Of a stretch of DNA of 64,000 bases, positions 21,905-36,300 are shown piece after piece; the stretch's first letter is position 1, and the number at the start of each line of letters is the position of its first letter. The notes under the pieces were generated by a model. It saw only the letters and a program-made list of their open reading frames with translations. It did not search any database and was not told where the DNA came from. Origin of the DNA: Ophiura sarsii (taxonomy: Eukaryota > Echinodermata > Ophiuroidea > Amphilepidida > Ophiuridae); NCBI GenBank assembly GCA_035610835.1, contig CM069456.1:28624788-28688787 (forward strand), given 5' to 3'. The translations under genes and the position numbers were made by a program.

Positions 21905-22539
21905 TATTGGGCACAGAAATATTAGCCAAACTCCGGTATTATTTTCGTTTGAATTTGTGGCCCCTATCGTGTATTTTAAAACATGTTAGATCACTCAAAG
22001 TTCAATACAACCGTCCCTAATCAATTGTTGTATATTCTGTATGTACTATTTAATTTGTATAATAAAAGAGTCGCATAATCATAAAACCAACGTAAATGTT
22101 AAAATACTCGTGCTATTTTTGTATAGTAATTAACTTTTTTTGTCTATGGGTTCAAATAAATTGATTTTAAATGAGTATATTCAACTGACCATATTATTGT
22201 TATGGTGTCAGTTATGGTTCATTTATAAATGGACTTTTTACAATGGACGGGAATGCCGTTAATTTAGTTTGTTTCTTCAACATACACAGATGTCGATGTT
22301 GTATGCAATTATATACTCTTGTTGTTTGATGTTCTTTTAATTATGCTTGCTTATAAGATGATCTTGTAATTTTATTATCGGTGCAATTAATTTTGGATTG
22401 CAAATTTGTCGTCAGTGCAATTTCATATTTAGAATGCTCGCTCTTTGTATCTGGTATTTTTATATTTGTATAATAACTATTGTGTTTTATCATATACTAA
22501 TTAATTTTAATTAGTTTGTGTGCATTAAGGAATTAAAAT

Positions 22540-22625
22540 GTATATATTATATTTTTGTAAGGCGCCTTGAGGTTGTTTGCAATATAAGGTGCTCGATAAA
22601 TTTTATTTATTTATTATTATTATTA
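22540..22625 (+). mobile_element. LINE/SINE 3' end with TTA tail
   Basis: The sequence AAGGCGCCTTGAGGTTG, then a GTGCTCGATAAATT block, ends in (ATTT)n and (ATT)n units. This is a typical 3' tail of non-LTR elements in marine invertebrates. The 5' extent is unclear; 21,905-22,540 shows no gene. Confidence 0.55.
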
Positions 22626-22689
22626 GATGGAAACTAGCACCACATTTAAGAAATATTGATATATAATGGTTATTTTAGGCACAAAGAAC

Positions 22690-22915
22690 GATAATGCTAT
22701 TGATCTTATATGTTAACCAAATTCTATGTACAAGGGGAGAGTCCTAAAAAACAAACAAAAACTGATGTAATAGCTTTTAACTAACTGTGACTCCATTTAA
22801 AAATAATGCTATTGATCTTATATGTTAACCAAATTCTATGTATATAAGGCGAGAGTAAAAAAAACCTTAAAAAACCCTGATGTAATAGCTTTTAAATAAC
22901 TGTGACTCCATATAA
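22690..22915 (+). repeat. tandem duplication of about 112 bp
   Basis: The block starting ATAATGCTATTGATCTTATA occurs at 22,690 and again at 22,803, followed each time by CTGATGTAATAGCTTTTAA and GACTCCAT. The copies differ by several changes, so the duplication is not recent. Confidence 0.8.
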
Positions 22916-23045
22916 AAATCAATGATAGGCATTCTTACCTTAAGCTAAATTCATTCATCTGGCAAATGCGACTAGCAACACAGTTGCGGATAAATTGGTA
23001 TGTTTTCAATTATATTATTTAAACTGTAACACCTATAACGTCTAA

Positions 23046-24044
23046 AGTGCTCAACACAAGACAGTTATACACTTTGTTGAGCTCCTTTAGAGTAACTTCC
23101 GGTTATTGTTTGACCAAACAGGCTAGATAAACATTTTGATGACTCTCTTTGGCACAATTTGATACCAAATATGTCACCTAACAACAAAATTAAACCATGA
23201 TTAGCACCATTTAAAGAAAATGAGTCACTTTTCAAAATGTACATTTTCAATACACTACGCGGGAAGAAAATACCAATTGAAAACAAGCACATTATGCCGT
23301 GTTTGTCTCGTGTTGATCGCTGCGCATTTCCCTCAATGCGCGGGCTAATTCAAATTAAAACTGTCATGAATGGGTGAAGGATATGAATGTAAAGGTATTT
23401 GTATGGAACGGAGTTATTGACAAGAATGGTGGACATACAAGAAATTGAATTTTAAGAGTTTGGACACTTATTTTTAAACAGCCATGTCTACAAGATATTC
23501 AATTGTATCATATCGTTGAAATTTGAACAATGTGAGTTGACAGAGTCAACAGCATTTTATGTTACATCAATCTGAAACGAGAGAAACTGACTGATGTGTA
23601 AATGTGTGTTATTTGAAATGCTTCATTGATATCTACAGCTAACCCAAACCAAACTAAGGTATATCTCTAAGGCTTGGTAAAATTCCAGGCAGTTAAATGC
23701 AATGCACTTTTTGTACGGAATCAAATATCCCGCCCACTGGTGAACGACCCAACGCAGCGTAGCGTGCACGGTTGCACTGTGCGATCGATAGCTTGGTCAA
23801 TCCTGGTCGTAACAGGGTCACCCCTTTCATCCCATGTAGTGTGTTGAAAATGTGAATTTTGAAAAAAAATGATAATTTGTCTTTAAATGGTGCTAATCAT
23901 GGTTTATCTTTGTTGTTAGGTGGCATATTTGGTATCAAATTGTGCCCAAAAAATCATCCAAATGTCTATCTAGCCTGTTTGATCAAAACAAAAGTTACTC
24001 TACAAGACCTAAACAAAGTGTATGACTTTCTTTTGTTGAGCACT
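23046..24044. mobile_element. TAA-flanked TIR MITE (Harbinger-like)
   Basis: Arms of about 230 bp (23,046-23,275 and 23,815-24,044) are imperfect inverted repeats with tips AGTGCTCAACA. TAA stands on both sides (23,043-23,045 and 24,045-24,047), a TWA-type duplication as in PIF/Harbinger elements; a shorter TA reading is also possible. Matching ORFs on the two arms are artefacts of the palindrome. Confidence 0.75.
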
Positions 24045-24330
24045 TAATATGCTAATTTATTGTATGATTGTATAATATACTGTAAAGAGATGATTTATTG
24101 TAAATAAAATTATTGCTTGGAGGAAACAAAATATTGGGTATTTCGTCTGTGTTCACCAAGTTGAAGTAACTTACTAACATTTAATATGTTTAAACTACCT
24201 CGCTATTTATTGTATCACCTATCGGACTACTCGCGAGTCAAATGTCCGAGTCAAACTTTAACATTGTCACGTTTCAAAATCCATTGTCATGCGTCTGCCA
24301 TGTATATAACGAATATATATCATAATTACA

Positions 24331-25568
24331 TAAGTACCCCCAAATGTAATACCACTTCCACATACCACTTCTCTTCTTTTATTATGCTAATTTAATCTTC
24401 ACAGTATACTCATATTTTTTGCCTACATATATTCTCACACTTGTCTTTCTTTACCATTCTACCATTCTACCATGATACACTGATGATGAAATAAATCGAA
24501 AGCGTTGTAGCTCTGTCTGACCTGTTAACAATTTATTGTTTAACAATCATCAATGATAATTTTTAACAGCCATCAGTGATAATTGTTAACATCCATCTTG
24601 GATAATTGTTAACATCCATCTTGGATAATTGTTAACATCCATCTTGGATAATTGTTAACAATAATCAATGACAATTGTTACCATCCATCTGTGATAATTG
24701 TTAACAACCATCATTGATAATTGTTAACAACCATCAGTGATAATTGTTAGCAACCGTCAGTGATAATTTTAAAGATCCATTGATGATATTAGTTAACCCC
24801 TATCGGTGATAATTATTAACAACCATCAGTAATTATTGTTGACATATATGAGTGGTAAATTCTAGCGTACTTGAATAAGTGACATAGAATGATAATGTGA
24901 CTCTTCATAATCGTTGCTTTTTCGTTTTCATTTCGTCTTTGGCAGTAAAAGAGCTAATCTTAAAAGACTCAACATTATTAATCATATAACAAATGTTGTC
25001 TCGAAATTCCTCAGTACCAAAGTGAAATGTTATGAATTTCCACAGTACCCTTTAAACAACTGATACGCAGTCATTAACCTCTTATTAGTATAATATAATT
25101 TAAAGGGATTTCATCAGTGATAATTGTAAGCACCAATCAGTGATAATTGTCAACAACCATGAGTGATGATCGTCAATAGTCATCAGTGATAACTGTTAAC
25201 ATCCCTCATTGATAATTGATAACAGCTTTCTGTGATACTTGTTCACAGCTTTCTGTAATAATTGTTCACAGACTTTCTTTGATAACTGTTAACACTCGTC
25301 AGTGATAATTATTAACATCCATCTGTGATAATTGTTAACAACCATCAGTGGTAATTGTTAACACCCGTCAGTAATAACTGTTAACAGGTCAGACAGAGCT
25401 ACAAAGCTTTCGATTTATTTCATCATCAGTGTATCATGGTAGAATGGTAAAGAAAGACAAGTGTGAGAATATATGTAGGCAAAATATGAGTATACTGTGA
25501 AGATTAAATTAGCATAATAAAGGAAGAGAAGTGGTATGTGGAAGTGGTAATAAATTTGGGGGTACTTA
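24331..25568. mobile_element. long-TIR element enclosing a GATAATTGTTAACA array
   Basis: Arms at about 24,331-24,533 and 25,386-25,568 are inverted repeats, beginning TAAGTACCCCCAAAT and ending with TGTCTGACCTGTTAAC. They enclose tandem units of about 23 bp built on TGATAATTGTTAACANCCAT, with an 83-bp unique block at 25,000-25,082. No ORF. The target duplication is not clear. Confidence 0.75.
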
Positions 25569-25769
25569 CAAATATATAAGTTTGGTGAGGAGAGTATTCA
25601 AATTGCTAAGACAGGGGAAACGTCAATACCAATGATGGTAAGGTGAGGGATGTTGTGGTTGGGGAAATTGAAGTGGTTGGAAATACCTCGAAATTCCTCG
25701 GTACCAAAGTGAAATGTTATGAATTTCCACGGTACCTTCTAAACAACTGATACGCAGTCGTTAACCTCT
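25000..25769. repeat. 83-bp block repeated inside and outside the array element
   Basis: The block TCGAAATTCCTCRGTACCAA through CAGTCRTTAACCTCT occurs at 25,000-25,082 and at 25,688-25,769, with a few changes. It shows that the array element and the sequence to its right were once continuous, or were duplicated together. Confidence 0.75.
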
Positions 25770-25771
25770 AA

Positions 25772-26020
25772 TTGACTTGACTTACTTGACTTATGGCGGG
25801 TGATATTCCCGAACCACGATGCTTCTCCAAATCTTCCTTTCCAACAGCTGATTTCTTCTACCTGCAATCCTGTGTCACGCTTTAGTAAGTCAATGTAGGT
25901 TAGGGCTGGTCTACCACGCTTTCTTGCTCCATGTTTTGGTACCCAGTGTATGAGTTGGGAGACCAGCTCATTGGACCCTCTGAAGCAGTGTCCTGCAAAT
26001 CTTGATCTACGCTCCCTGAA
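25772..26020 (-). pseudogene. LINE reverse-transcriptase C-terminal fragment
   Basis: The minus strand translates without stops as RERRSRFAGHCFRGSNE, then HWVPKHGARKRGRPALTYID and LLKRDTGLQVEEI. This is the conserved C-terminal block (RFAGHC ... KRGRPxxTYIDxLKRDTGL) of endonuclease-type LINE polyproteins common in marine invertebrates. A TGACTTGACTTACT repeat at 25,772 marks its 3' side. It is inserted into the GATAATTGTTAACA array. Confidence 0.75.
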
Positions 26021-26520
26021 GGGATTTCATCAGTGATAATTGTTAGCATCCATCAGTGATAATTGATAAGACCCATCAGTGATAATTGTAAGCACCAATC
26101 AGTGATAATTGTCAACAACCATGAGTGATGATCGTCAATAGTCATCAGTGATAAATGTTAACATCCCTCCGTGATAATTGATAACACTCATCAGTGATAA
26201 TTGTCAACTCTCATCTATAATATCTGTTAGCACCCATCAGTGATAATTGTTAACATCCATCAGTGATAATTTTTAACAGCTTTCTGTGATAATTGTTCAC
26301 AGCTTTCTGTGATAATTGTTCACAGCTTTCTGTGATAATTGTTCACAGCTTTCTGTGATAATTGTTCACAGCTTTCTGTGATAATTGTTCACAGCTTTCT
26401 GTGATAATTGTTCACAGTTTTCTGTGATAAGTGTTAACACTCATCTGTGATAATTGTTAACAGCTTTCTGTGATAATTGTTAACAACCATCAGTGATAAT
26501 TGGTAACAGCTATCTGTGAA
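26021..26520 (+). repeat. GATAATTGTTAACA tandem array, second block
   Basis: About 21 units of 20-24 bp. In 26,275-26,420 the unit is a homogeneous 22-mer with GATAATTGTTCACAGCTTTC. On either side, units end in NCCATCAG as in the first array. The array runs directly into the protease region of the retrotransposon, where a 5' LTR and gag would be expected. Confidence 0.9.
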
Positions 26521-26543
26521 ATAAACATAAGCAAGGTAAATAG

Positions 26544-27265
26544 AATACAAATGAGTCATCTTCGTGTGAAACTTGTACATGTACATGTGATAATCATGAA
26601 CAGCATGATCAACCAGACTCTAGTACTCAGGGTAAGTCTTCTATTACAGGTTGTATGGTGGTGAAGTTAGACAAACATGTGAACGAGACCAGTTCAAAAG
26701 ACGGGTTTGTGAAATTGTCATGTGGGTGTAAAGTTCCTGTAATGAGCGCTGCGTGTAATGCTAAAGAGGTAAGACAAATGCCTGTAGTATGTGGATTGGT
26801 TGATAACCAATCAGTACTTGTACTTAGAGATAGTGGTTGTAGCGGTGTCGTAGTCCGTAAAGACTTGGTATCAGATGCTTAGATGACTGGTCATACAAAG
26901 ACGTGTATTCTTATCGATGGAACGATACGTAAGGTACCTGTAGCTAATATTGATATTGATACTCCTTACTTTACAGGTCAAGTTGAGGCTATGTGCATGA
27001 ATAATCCAGTGTACGATCTTATTGTAGGAAACGTTGACGGAGTTCGTGGTCCCACAGATCCAGATCCTGATTGGTGCTGTTCACCTCTCAAGAAACAGAC
27101 AGTTTCTTCGGATAATGATGTAAGTGAATGTAATCAGGTTAAATTAGGTTTAGCTTTGGAAACGAGAAGTCAACGTAAGGCTAAGGGAAAACCCTATAAA
27201 GAACTGAATGTATCTGAGCCATTTTCAGAGATCGTGACACCAGACCTTCTACGAGAAGCGAGTTA
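26544..27265 (+). pseudogene. retrotransposon aspartic protease region
   Basis: An open frame from 26,544 has a Cys-rich lead (CETCTCTC) and then the retropepsin active-site motif LRDSGCSG near 26,830. It runs to a TAG at 26,880-26,882 and continues in the same frame to the flap-to-C-terminal motif YDLIVGN near 27,015. The stop lies inside the protease fold, so the copy is dead. The frame ends at the TTA duplication of the 10.9-kb insertion. Confidence 0.75.
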
Positions 27266-27399
27266 GGTGCGGTATTACAGTTTTTTTTAAGGGCCTTGGC
27301 TATTAGGAGCTATTTATGTGTATATTATATATTCTAACAGTAGCCCTTTTTTGCTAAATGTAACGAGATTTTTGTTACTATTATACATGTATATGTATA

Positions 27400-30300
27400 G
27401 GGATCGTATATTAGCTATCGCTATCAGCTAAAGGGGTACCCCTAACAAAAGTAATGTTTAGCTTATATTAGCTACCCCTATCTGCTAATGGGCTATCTTG
27501 ATTTTATTTTATTTTTTCCATGGAAAACGTAGCTATTGAGCTATCAGCTATCACAACCCGTTAGCTTATATTAGCTACCCCTATCTGCTAATGGGCTATC
27601 TTGATTTTATATTTTTTCCCTCGAAAACTGTAGCTATTGAGCTACCAGCTATCACAACGCGTTAGCTTATATTAGATACCCCTATCTAATAATGGACTAT
27701 CTTGATTTTATATTTTTTCCCCTGGAAAACGTAGCTATTGAGCTATCAGCTATCACAACCCGTTAGCTTATATTAGCTACCCTATCTGCTAATGGGCTAT
27801 CTTTATTTTATATTTTTTCCCTCGAAAACTGTAGCTATTGAGCTATCAGCTATCACAACCCGTTCGCTTATATTAGCTACCCCTATCTGCTAATGGGCTA
27901 TCTTGATTTTATATTTTTCCCCTCGAAATCGTAGCTATTGAGCTATCAGCTATCACAACGCGTTAGCTTATATTAGCAACCCCTATCGGCTAATGGGCTA
28001 TCTTGATTTTATATTTTTCCCCTGGAAAACGTAGCTATTGAGCTATCAGCTATCACAACCCGTTAGCTTATATTAGCTACCCCTATCTGCTAATGGGCTA
28101 TCTTTATTTTATATTTTTTCCCTCGAAAACGTAGCTATTGAGCTATCAGCTATCACAACCCGTTAGCTTATATTAGCTACCCCTATCTGCTAATGGGCTA
28201 TCTTTATTTTATATTTTTTCCCTCGAAATCGTAGCTATTGAGCTATCAGCTATCACAACCCGTTAGCTTATATTAGCTACCCCTATCTGCTAATGGGCTA
28301 TCTTTATTTTATATTTTTCCCCCTCGAAAACGTAGCTATTGAGCTATCAGCTATCACAACCCGTTAGCTTATATTAGCTACCCCTATCTGCTAATGGGCT
28401 ATCTTGATTTTATATTTTTTCCCTCGAAAACTGTAGCTATTGAGCTATCAGCTATCACAACCCGTTAGCTTATATTAGCTACCCCTATCTGCTAATGGGC
28501 TATCTTTATTTTATATTTTTCCCCCTCGAAAACGTAGCTATTGAGCTATCAGCTATCACAACCCGTTAGCTTATATTAGCTACCCCTATCTGCTAATGGG
28601 CTATCTTTATTTTATATTTTTCCCCTCGAAATCGTAGCTATTGAGCTATCAGCTATCACAACGCGTTAGCTTATATTAGATACCCCTATCTGCTAATGGG
28701 CTATCTTGATTTTATATTCCCCCCCCCCCCTGGAAAACGTAGCTATTGAGCTATCAGCTATCACAACCCGTTAGCTTATATTAGCTACCCCTATCTGCTA
28801 ATGGGCTATCTTGATTTTATATTTTTTTCCCTGGAAATCGTAGCTATTGAGCTATCAGCTATCACAACCCGTTAGCTTATATTACCTACCCCTATCTGCT
28901 AATGGGCTATCTTGATTTTATATTTTTTCCCCTGGAAATCGTAGCTATTGAGCTATCAGCTATCACAACCCGTTAGCTTATATAAGCTACCCTATCTGCT
29001 AATGGGCTATCTTTATTTTATATTTTTCCCCTCGAAATCGTAGCTATTGAGCTATCAGCTATCACAACGCGTTAACTTATATTAGCTACCCCTATCTGCT
29101 AATGGGCTATCTTTATTTTATATTTTTTTCCCTCGAAAACGTAGCTATTGAGCTATCAGCTATCACAACCCGTTAGCTTATATTAGCTACCCCTATCTGC
29201 TAATGGGCTATTTTAATTTTATTTTTTTCCCTCGAAAACTTAGCTATTGAGCTATCAGCTATCACAACCCGTTAGCTTATATTAGCTACCCCTATCTGCT
29301 AATGGGATATCTTTATTTTATTTTTTTCCCCTCGAAAACGTAGCTATTGAGCTATCAGCTATCACTATATTAGCTACCCCTATCTGCTAATGGGCTAGGC
29401 CTATCTTTATTATATATTTTTTCCCTCATTGAAAACTTAGCTATTGCGGCTATCAGCTATCACAACCCCTTAGCTTATATCAGCTACCCCTATCTGCTAA
29501 TGGGCTATCTTGATTTTATATTTTTTCCATCGAAATCGTAGCTATTGAGCTATCAGCTATCACAACGCGTTAGCTTATATTAGCTACCCCTATCGGCTAA
29601 TGGGCTATCTTGATTTTATATTTTTTCCCCTGGAAAACGTAGCTATTGAGCTATCAGCTATCACAACCCGTTAGCTTATATTAGCTACCCCTATCTGCTA
29701 ATGGGCTATCTTTATTTTATATTTTTTCCCTCGAAAACTGTAGCTATTGAGCTTTTACCTATCACAACCCGTTAGCTTATATTAGCTACCCCTATCTGCT
29801 AATGGGCTATCTTTATTTTATATTTTTTTCCCTCGAAAACGTAGCTATTGAGCTATCAGCTATCACAACCCGTTAGCTTATATTAGCTACCCCTATCTGC
29901 TAATAGGCTATCTTTATTTTATATTTTTTCCCTCGAAAACGTAGCTATTGAGCTATCAGCTATCACAACGCGTTAGCTTATATTAGCTACCCCTATCGGC
30001 TAATGGGCTATCTTGATTTTATATTTTTTCCCCTGGAAAACGTAGCTATTGAGCTATCAGCTATCACAACCCGTTAGCTTATATTAGCTACCCCTATCTG
30101 CTAATGGGCTATCTTTATTTTATATTTTTCCCCTCGAAAACGTAGCTATTGAGCTATCAGCTATCACAACCCGTTAGCTTATATTAGCTACCCCTATCTG
30201 CTAATGGGCTATCTTGATTTTATATTTTTTCCCTCGAAAACTGTAGCTATTGAGCTATCAGCTATCACAACCCGTTAGCTTATATTAGCTACCCCTATCT

Positions 30301-33300
30301 GCTAATGGGCTATCTTTATTTTATATTTTTCCCCCTCGAAAACGTAGCTATTGAGCTATCAGCTATCACAACCCGTTAGCTTATATTAGCTACCCCTATC
30401 TGCTAATGGGCTATCTTTATTTTATATTTTTTCCCTCGAAATCGTAGCTATTGAGCTATCAGCTATCACAACGCGTTAGCTTATATCAGATACCCCTATC
30501 TGCTAATGGGCTATCTTGATTTTATATTTTCCCCCCTGGAAAACGTAGCTATTGAGCTATCAGCTATCACAACCCGTTAGCTTATATTAGCTACCCCTAT
30601 CTGCTAATGGGCTATCTTGATTTTATATTTTTTTCCCCTGGAAATCGTAGCTATTGAGCTATCAGCTATCACAACCCGTTAGCTTATATTACCTACCCCT
30701 ATCTGCTAATGGGCTATCTTGATTTTATATTTTTCCCCCTGGAAATCGTAGCTATTGAGCTATCAGCTATCACAACCCGTTAGCTTATATTATCTACCCC
30801 TATCTGCTAATGGGCTTTCTTGATTTTATATTTTTTTCCCTGGAAATCGTAGCTATTGAGCTATCAGCTATCACAACGCGTTAGCTTATATTAGCTACCC
30901 CTATCTGCTAATGGGCTATCTTGATTTTATATTTTTTCCCCTGGAAAACGTAGCTATTGAGCTATCAGCTATCACAACGCGTTAGCTTATATTAGCTACC
31001 CCTATCTGCTAATGGGCTATCTTGATTTTATATTTTTTCCCCTGGAAATCGTAGCTATTGAGCTATCAGCTATCACAACCCGTTAGCTTATATTACCTAC
31101 CCCTATCTGCTAATGGGCTATCTTGATTTTATATTTTTTCCCCTGGAAATCGTAGCTATTGAGCTATCAGCTATCACAACCCGTTAGCTTATATAAGCTA
31201 CCCTATCTGCTAATGGGCTATCTTTATTTTATATTTTTCCCCTCGAAATCGTAGCTATTGAGCTATCAGCTATCACAACGCGTTAGCTTATATTAGCTAC
31301 CCTATCTGCTAATGGGCTATCTTTATTTTATATTTTTTTCCCTCGAAAACGTAGCTATTGAGCTATCAGCTATCACAACCCGTTAGCTTATATTAGCTAC
31401 CCCTATCTGCTAATGGGCTATTTTAATTTTATTTTTTTTCCCTCGAAAACTTAGCTATTGAGCTATCAGCTATCACAACCCGTTAGCTTATATTAGCTAC
31501 CCCTATCTGCTAATGGGATATCTTTATTTTATTTTTTTCCCCTCGAAAACGTAGCTATTGAGCTATCAGCTATCACTATATTAGCTACCCCTATCTGCTA
31601 ATGGGCTAGGCCTATCTTTATTATATATTTTTTCCCTCATTGAAAACTTAGCTATTGCGGCTATCAGCTATCACAACCCCTTAGCTTATATCAGCTACCC
31701 CTATCTGCTAATGGGCTATCTTGATTTTATATTTTTTCCATCGAAATCGTAGCTATTGAGCTATCAGCTATCACAACGCGTTAGCTTATATTAGCTACCC
31801 CTATCGGCTAATGGGCTATCTTGATTTTATATTTTTTCCCCTGGAAAACGTAGCTATTGAGCTATCAGCTATCACAACCCGTTAGCTTATATTAGCTACC
31901 CCTATCTGCTAATGGGCTATCTTTATTTTATATTTTTCCCTCGAAAACTGTAGCTATTGAGCTTTTAGCTATCACAACCCGTTAGCTTATATTAGCTACC
32001 CCTATCTGCTAATGGGCTATCTTTATTTTATATTTTTTTCCCTCGAAAACGTAGCTATTGAGCTATCAGCTATCACAACCCGTTAGCTTATATTAGCTAC
32101 CCCTATCTGCTAATGGGCTATCTTTATTTTATATTTTTTCCCTCGAAAACGTAGCTATTGAGCTATCAGCTATCACAACGCGTTAGCTTATATTAGCTAC
32201 CCCTATCGGCTAATGGGCTATCTTGATTTTATATTTTTTCCCCTGGAAAACGTAGCTATTGAGCTATCAGCTATCACAACCCGTTAGCTTATATTAGCTA
32301 CCCCTATCTGCTAATGGGCTATCTTTATTTTATATTTTTCCCCTCGAAAACGTAGCTATTGAGCTATCAGCTATCACAACCCGTTAGCTTATATTAACTA
32401 CCCCTATCTGCTAATGGACTATCTTGATTTTATATTTTTTCCCTCGAAAACTGTAGCTATTGAGCTATCAGCTATCACAACGCGTTAGCTTATATTAGCT
32501 ACCCCTATCGGCTAATGGGCTATCTTGATTTTATATTTTTTCCCCTGGAAAACGTAGCTATTGAGCTATCAGCTATCACAACCCGTTAGCTTATATTAGC
32601 TACCCCTATCTGCTAATGGGCTATCTTTATTTTATATTTTTTCCCTCGAAATCGTAGCTATTGAGCTATCAGCTATCACAACGCGTTAGCTTATATTAGA
32701 TACCCCTATCTGCTAATGGGCTATCTTGATTTTATATTTTCCCCCCTGGAAAACGTAGCTATTGAGCTATCAGCTATCACAACCCGTTAGCTTATATTAG
32801 CTACCCCTATCTGCTAATGGGCTATCTTGATTTTATATTTTTTTCCCCTGGAAATCGTAGCTATTGAGCTATCAGCTATCACAACCCGTTATCTTATATT
32901 ACCTACCCCTATCTGCTAATGGGCTATCTTGATTTTATATTTTTTCCCCCTGGAAATCGTAGCTATTGAGCTATCAGCTATCACAACCCGTTAGCTTATA
33001 TTATCTACCCCTATCTGCTAATGGGCTTTCTTGATTTTATATTTTTTTCCCTGGAAATTGTAGCTATTGAGCTATCAGCTATCACAACGCGTTAGCTTAT
33101 ATTAGCTACCCCTATCTGCTAATGGGCTATCTTGATTTTATATTTTTTCCCCTGGAAAACGTAGCTATTGAGCTATCAGCTATCACAACGCGTTAGCTTA
33201 TATTAGCTACCCCTATCTGCTAATGGGCTATCTTGATTTTATATTTTTTCCCCTGGAAATCGTAGCTATTGAGCTATCAGCTATCACAACGCGTTAGCTT

Positions 33301-36300
33301 ATATTAGCTACCCCTATCTGCTATTGGGCTATCTTGATTTTATATTTTTTCCCCTGGAAAACGTAGCTATTGAGCTATCAGCTATCACAACGCGTTAGCT
33401 TATATTAGCTACCCCTATCTGCTAATGGGCTATCTTGATTTTATATTTTTTCCCCTGGAAAACGTAGCTATTGAGCTATCAGCTATCACAACGCGTTAGC
33501 TTATATTAGCTACCCCTATCTGCTAATGGGCTATCTTGATTTTTTTTTTTTTCCCTCGAAATCGTAGCTATTGAGCTATCAGCTATCACAACGCGTTAGC
33601 TTATATTAGATACCCCTATCTGCTAATGGGCTATCTTGATTTTATATTTTTCCCCCTGGAAAACATAGCTATTGAGCTATCAGCTATCACAACCCGTTAG
33701 CTTATATTAGCTACCCCTATCTGCTAATGGGCTATCTTGATTTTATATTTTTTTCCCTGGAAATCGTAGCTATTGAGCTATCAGCTATCACAACCCGTTA
33801 GCTTATATTACCTACCCCTATATGCTAATGGGCTATCTTGATTTTATATTTTTTTCCCTGGAAATCGTAGCTATTGAGCTATCAGCTATCACAACCCGTT
33901 AGCTTATATTATCTACCCCTATCTGCTAATGGGCTATCTTGATTTTATATTTTTTCCCCTCGAAAACGTAGCTATTGAGCTATCAGCTATCACAACCCGT
34001 TAGCTTATATTAGCTACCCCTATCTGCTAATGGGCTATCTTTATTTTATATTTTTTTCCCTCGAAAACGTAGCTATTGAGCTATCAGCTATCACAACCCG
34101 TTAGCTTATATTAGCTACCCCTATCTGCTAATGGGCTATTTTTATTTTATATTTTTTCCCTCGAAAACTTAGCTATTGAGCTATCAGCTATCACAACCCG
34201 TTAGCTTATATTAGCTACCCCTATCTGCTAATGGGCTATCTTTATTTTATATTTTTCCCCTCGAAAACGTAGCTATTGAGCTATCAGCTATCACAACCCG
34301 TTAGCTTATATTAACTACCCCTATCTGCTAATGGACTATCTTGATTTTATATTTTTTCCCTCGAAAACTGTAGCTATTGAGCTATCAGCTATCACAACGC
34401 GTTAGCTTATATTAGCTACCCCTATCGGCTAATGGGCTATCTTGATTTTATATTTTTTCCCCTGGAAAACGTAGCTATTGAGCTATCAGCTATCACAACC
34501 CGTTAGCTTATATTAGCTACCCCTATCTGCTAATGGGCTATCTTTATTTTATATTTTTTCCCTCGAAATCGTAGCTATTGAGCTATCAGCTATCACAACG
34601 CGTTAGCTTATATTAGATACCCCTATCTGCTAATGGGCTATCTTGATTTTATATTTTCCCCCCTGGAAAACGTAGCTATTGAGCTATCAGCTATCACAAC
34701 CCGTTAGCTTATATTAGCTACCCCTATCTGCTAATGGGCTATCTTGATTTTATATTTTTTTCCCCTGGAAATCGTAGCTATTGAGCTATCAGCTATCACA
34801 ACCCGTTATCTTATATTACCTACCCCTATCTGCTAATGGGCTATCTTGATTTTATATTTTTTCCCCCTGGAAATCGTAGCTATTGAGCTATCAGCTATCA
34901 CAACCCGTTAGCTTATATTATCTACCCCTATCTGCTAATGGGCTTTCTTGATTTTATATTTTTTTCCCTGGAAATTGTAGCTATTGAGCTATCAGCTATC
35001 ACAACGCGTTAGCTTATATTAGCTACCCCTATCTGCTAATGGGCTATCTTGATTTTATATTTTTTCCCCTGGAAAACGTAGCTATTGAGCTATCAGCTAT
35101 CACAACGCGTTAGCTTATATTAGCTACCCCTATCTGCTAATGGGCTATCTTGATTTTATATTTTTTCCCCTGGAAATCGTAGCTATTGAGCTATCAGCTA
35201 TCACAACGCGTTAGCTTATATAAGCTACCCCTATCTGCTATTGGGCTATCTTGATTTTATATTTTTTCCCCTGGAAAACGTAGCTATTGAGCTATCAGCT
35301 ATCACAACGCGTTAGCTTATATTAGCTACCCCTATCTGCTAATGGGCTATCTTGATTTTATATTTTTTCCCCTGGAAAACGTAGCTATTGAGCTATCAGC
35401 TATCACAACGCGTTAGCTTATATTAGCTACCCCTATCTGCTAATGGGCTATCTTGATTTTATATTTTTTCCCTCGAAATCGTAGCTATTGAGCTATCAGC
35501 TATCACAACGCGTTAGCTTATATTAGATACCCCTATCTGCTAATGGGCTATCTTGATTTTATATTTTTCCCCCTGGAAAACATAGCTATTGAGCTATCAG
35601 CTATCACAACCCGTTAGCTTATATTAGCTACCCCTATCTGCTAATGGGCTATCTTGATTTTATATTTTTTTCCCTGGAAATCGTAGCTATTGAGCTATCA
35701 GCTATCACAACCCGTTAGCTTATATTACCTACCCCTATATGCTAATGGGCTATCTTGATTTTATATTTTTTTCCCTGGAAATCGTAGCTATTGAGCTATC
35801 AGCTATCACAACCCGTTAGCTTATATTATCTACCCCTATCTGCTAATGGGCTATCTTGATTTTATATTTTTTCCCCTCGAAAACGTAGCTATTGAGCTAT
35901 CAGCTATCACAACCCGTTAGCTTATATTAGCTACCCCTATCTGCTAATGGGCTATCTTTATTTTATATTTTTTTCCCTCGAAAACGTAGCTATTGAGCTA
36001 TCAGCTATCACAACCCGTTAGCTTATATTAGCTACCCCTATCTGCTAATGGGCTATTTTTATTTTATATTTTTTCCCTCGAAAACTTAGCTATTGAGCTA
36101 TCAGCTATCACAACCCGTTAGCTTATATTAGCTACCCCTATCTGCTAATGGGATATCTTTATTTTATTTTTTTCCCCTCGAAAACGTAGCTATTGAGCTA
36201 TCAGCTATCACTATATTAGCTACCCCTATCTGCTAATGGGCTAGGCCTATCTTTATTATATATTTTTTCCCTCATTGAAAACTTAGCTATTGCGGCTATC

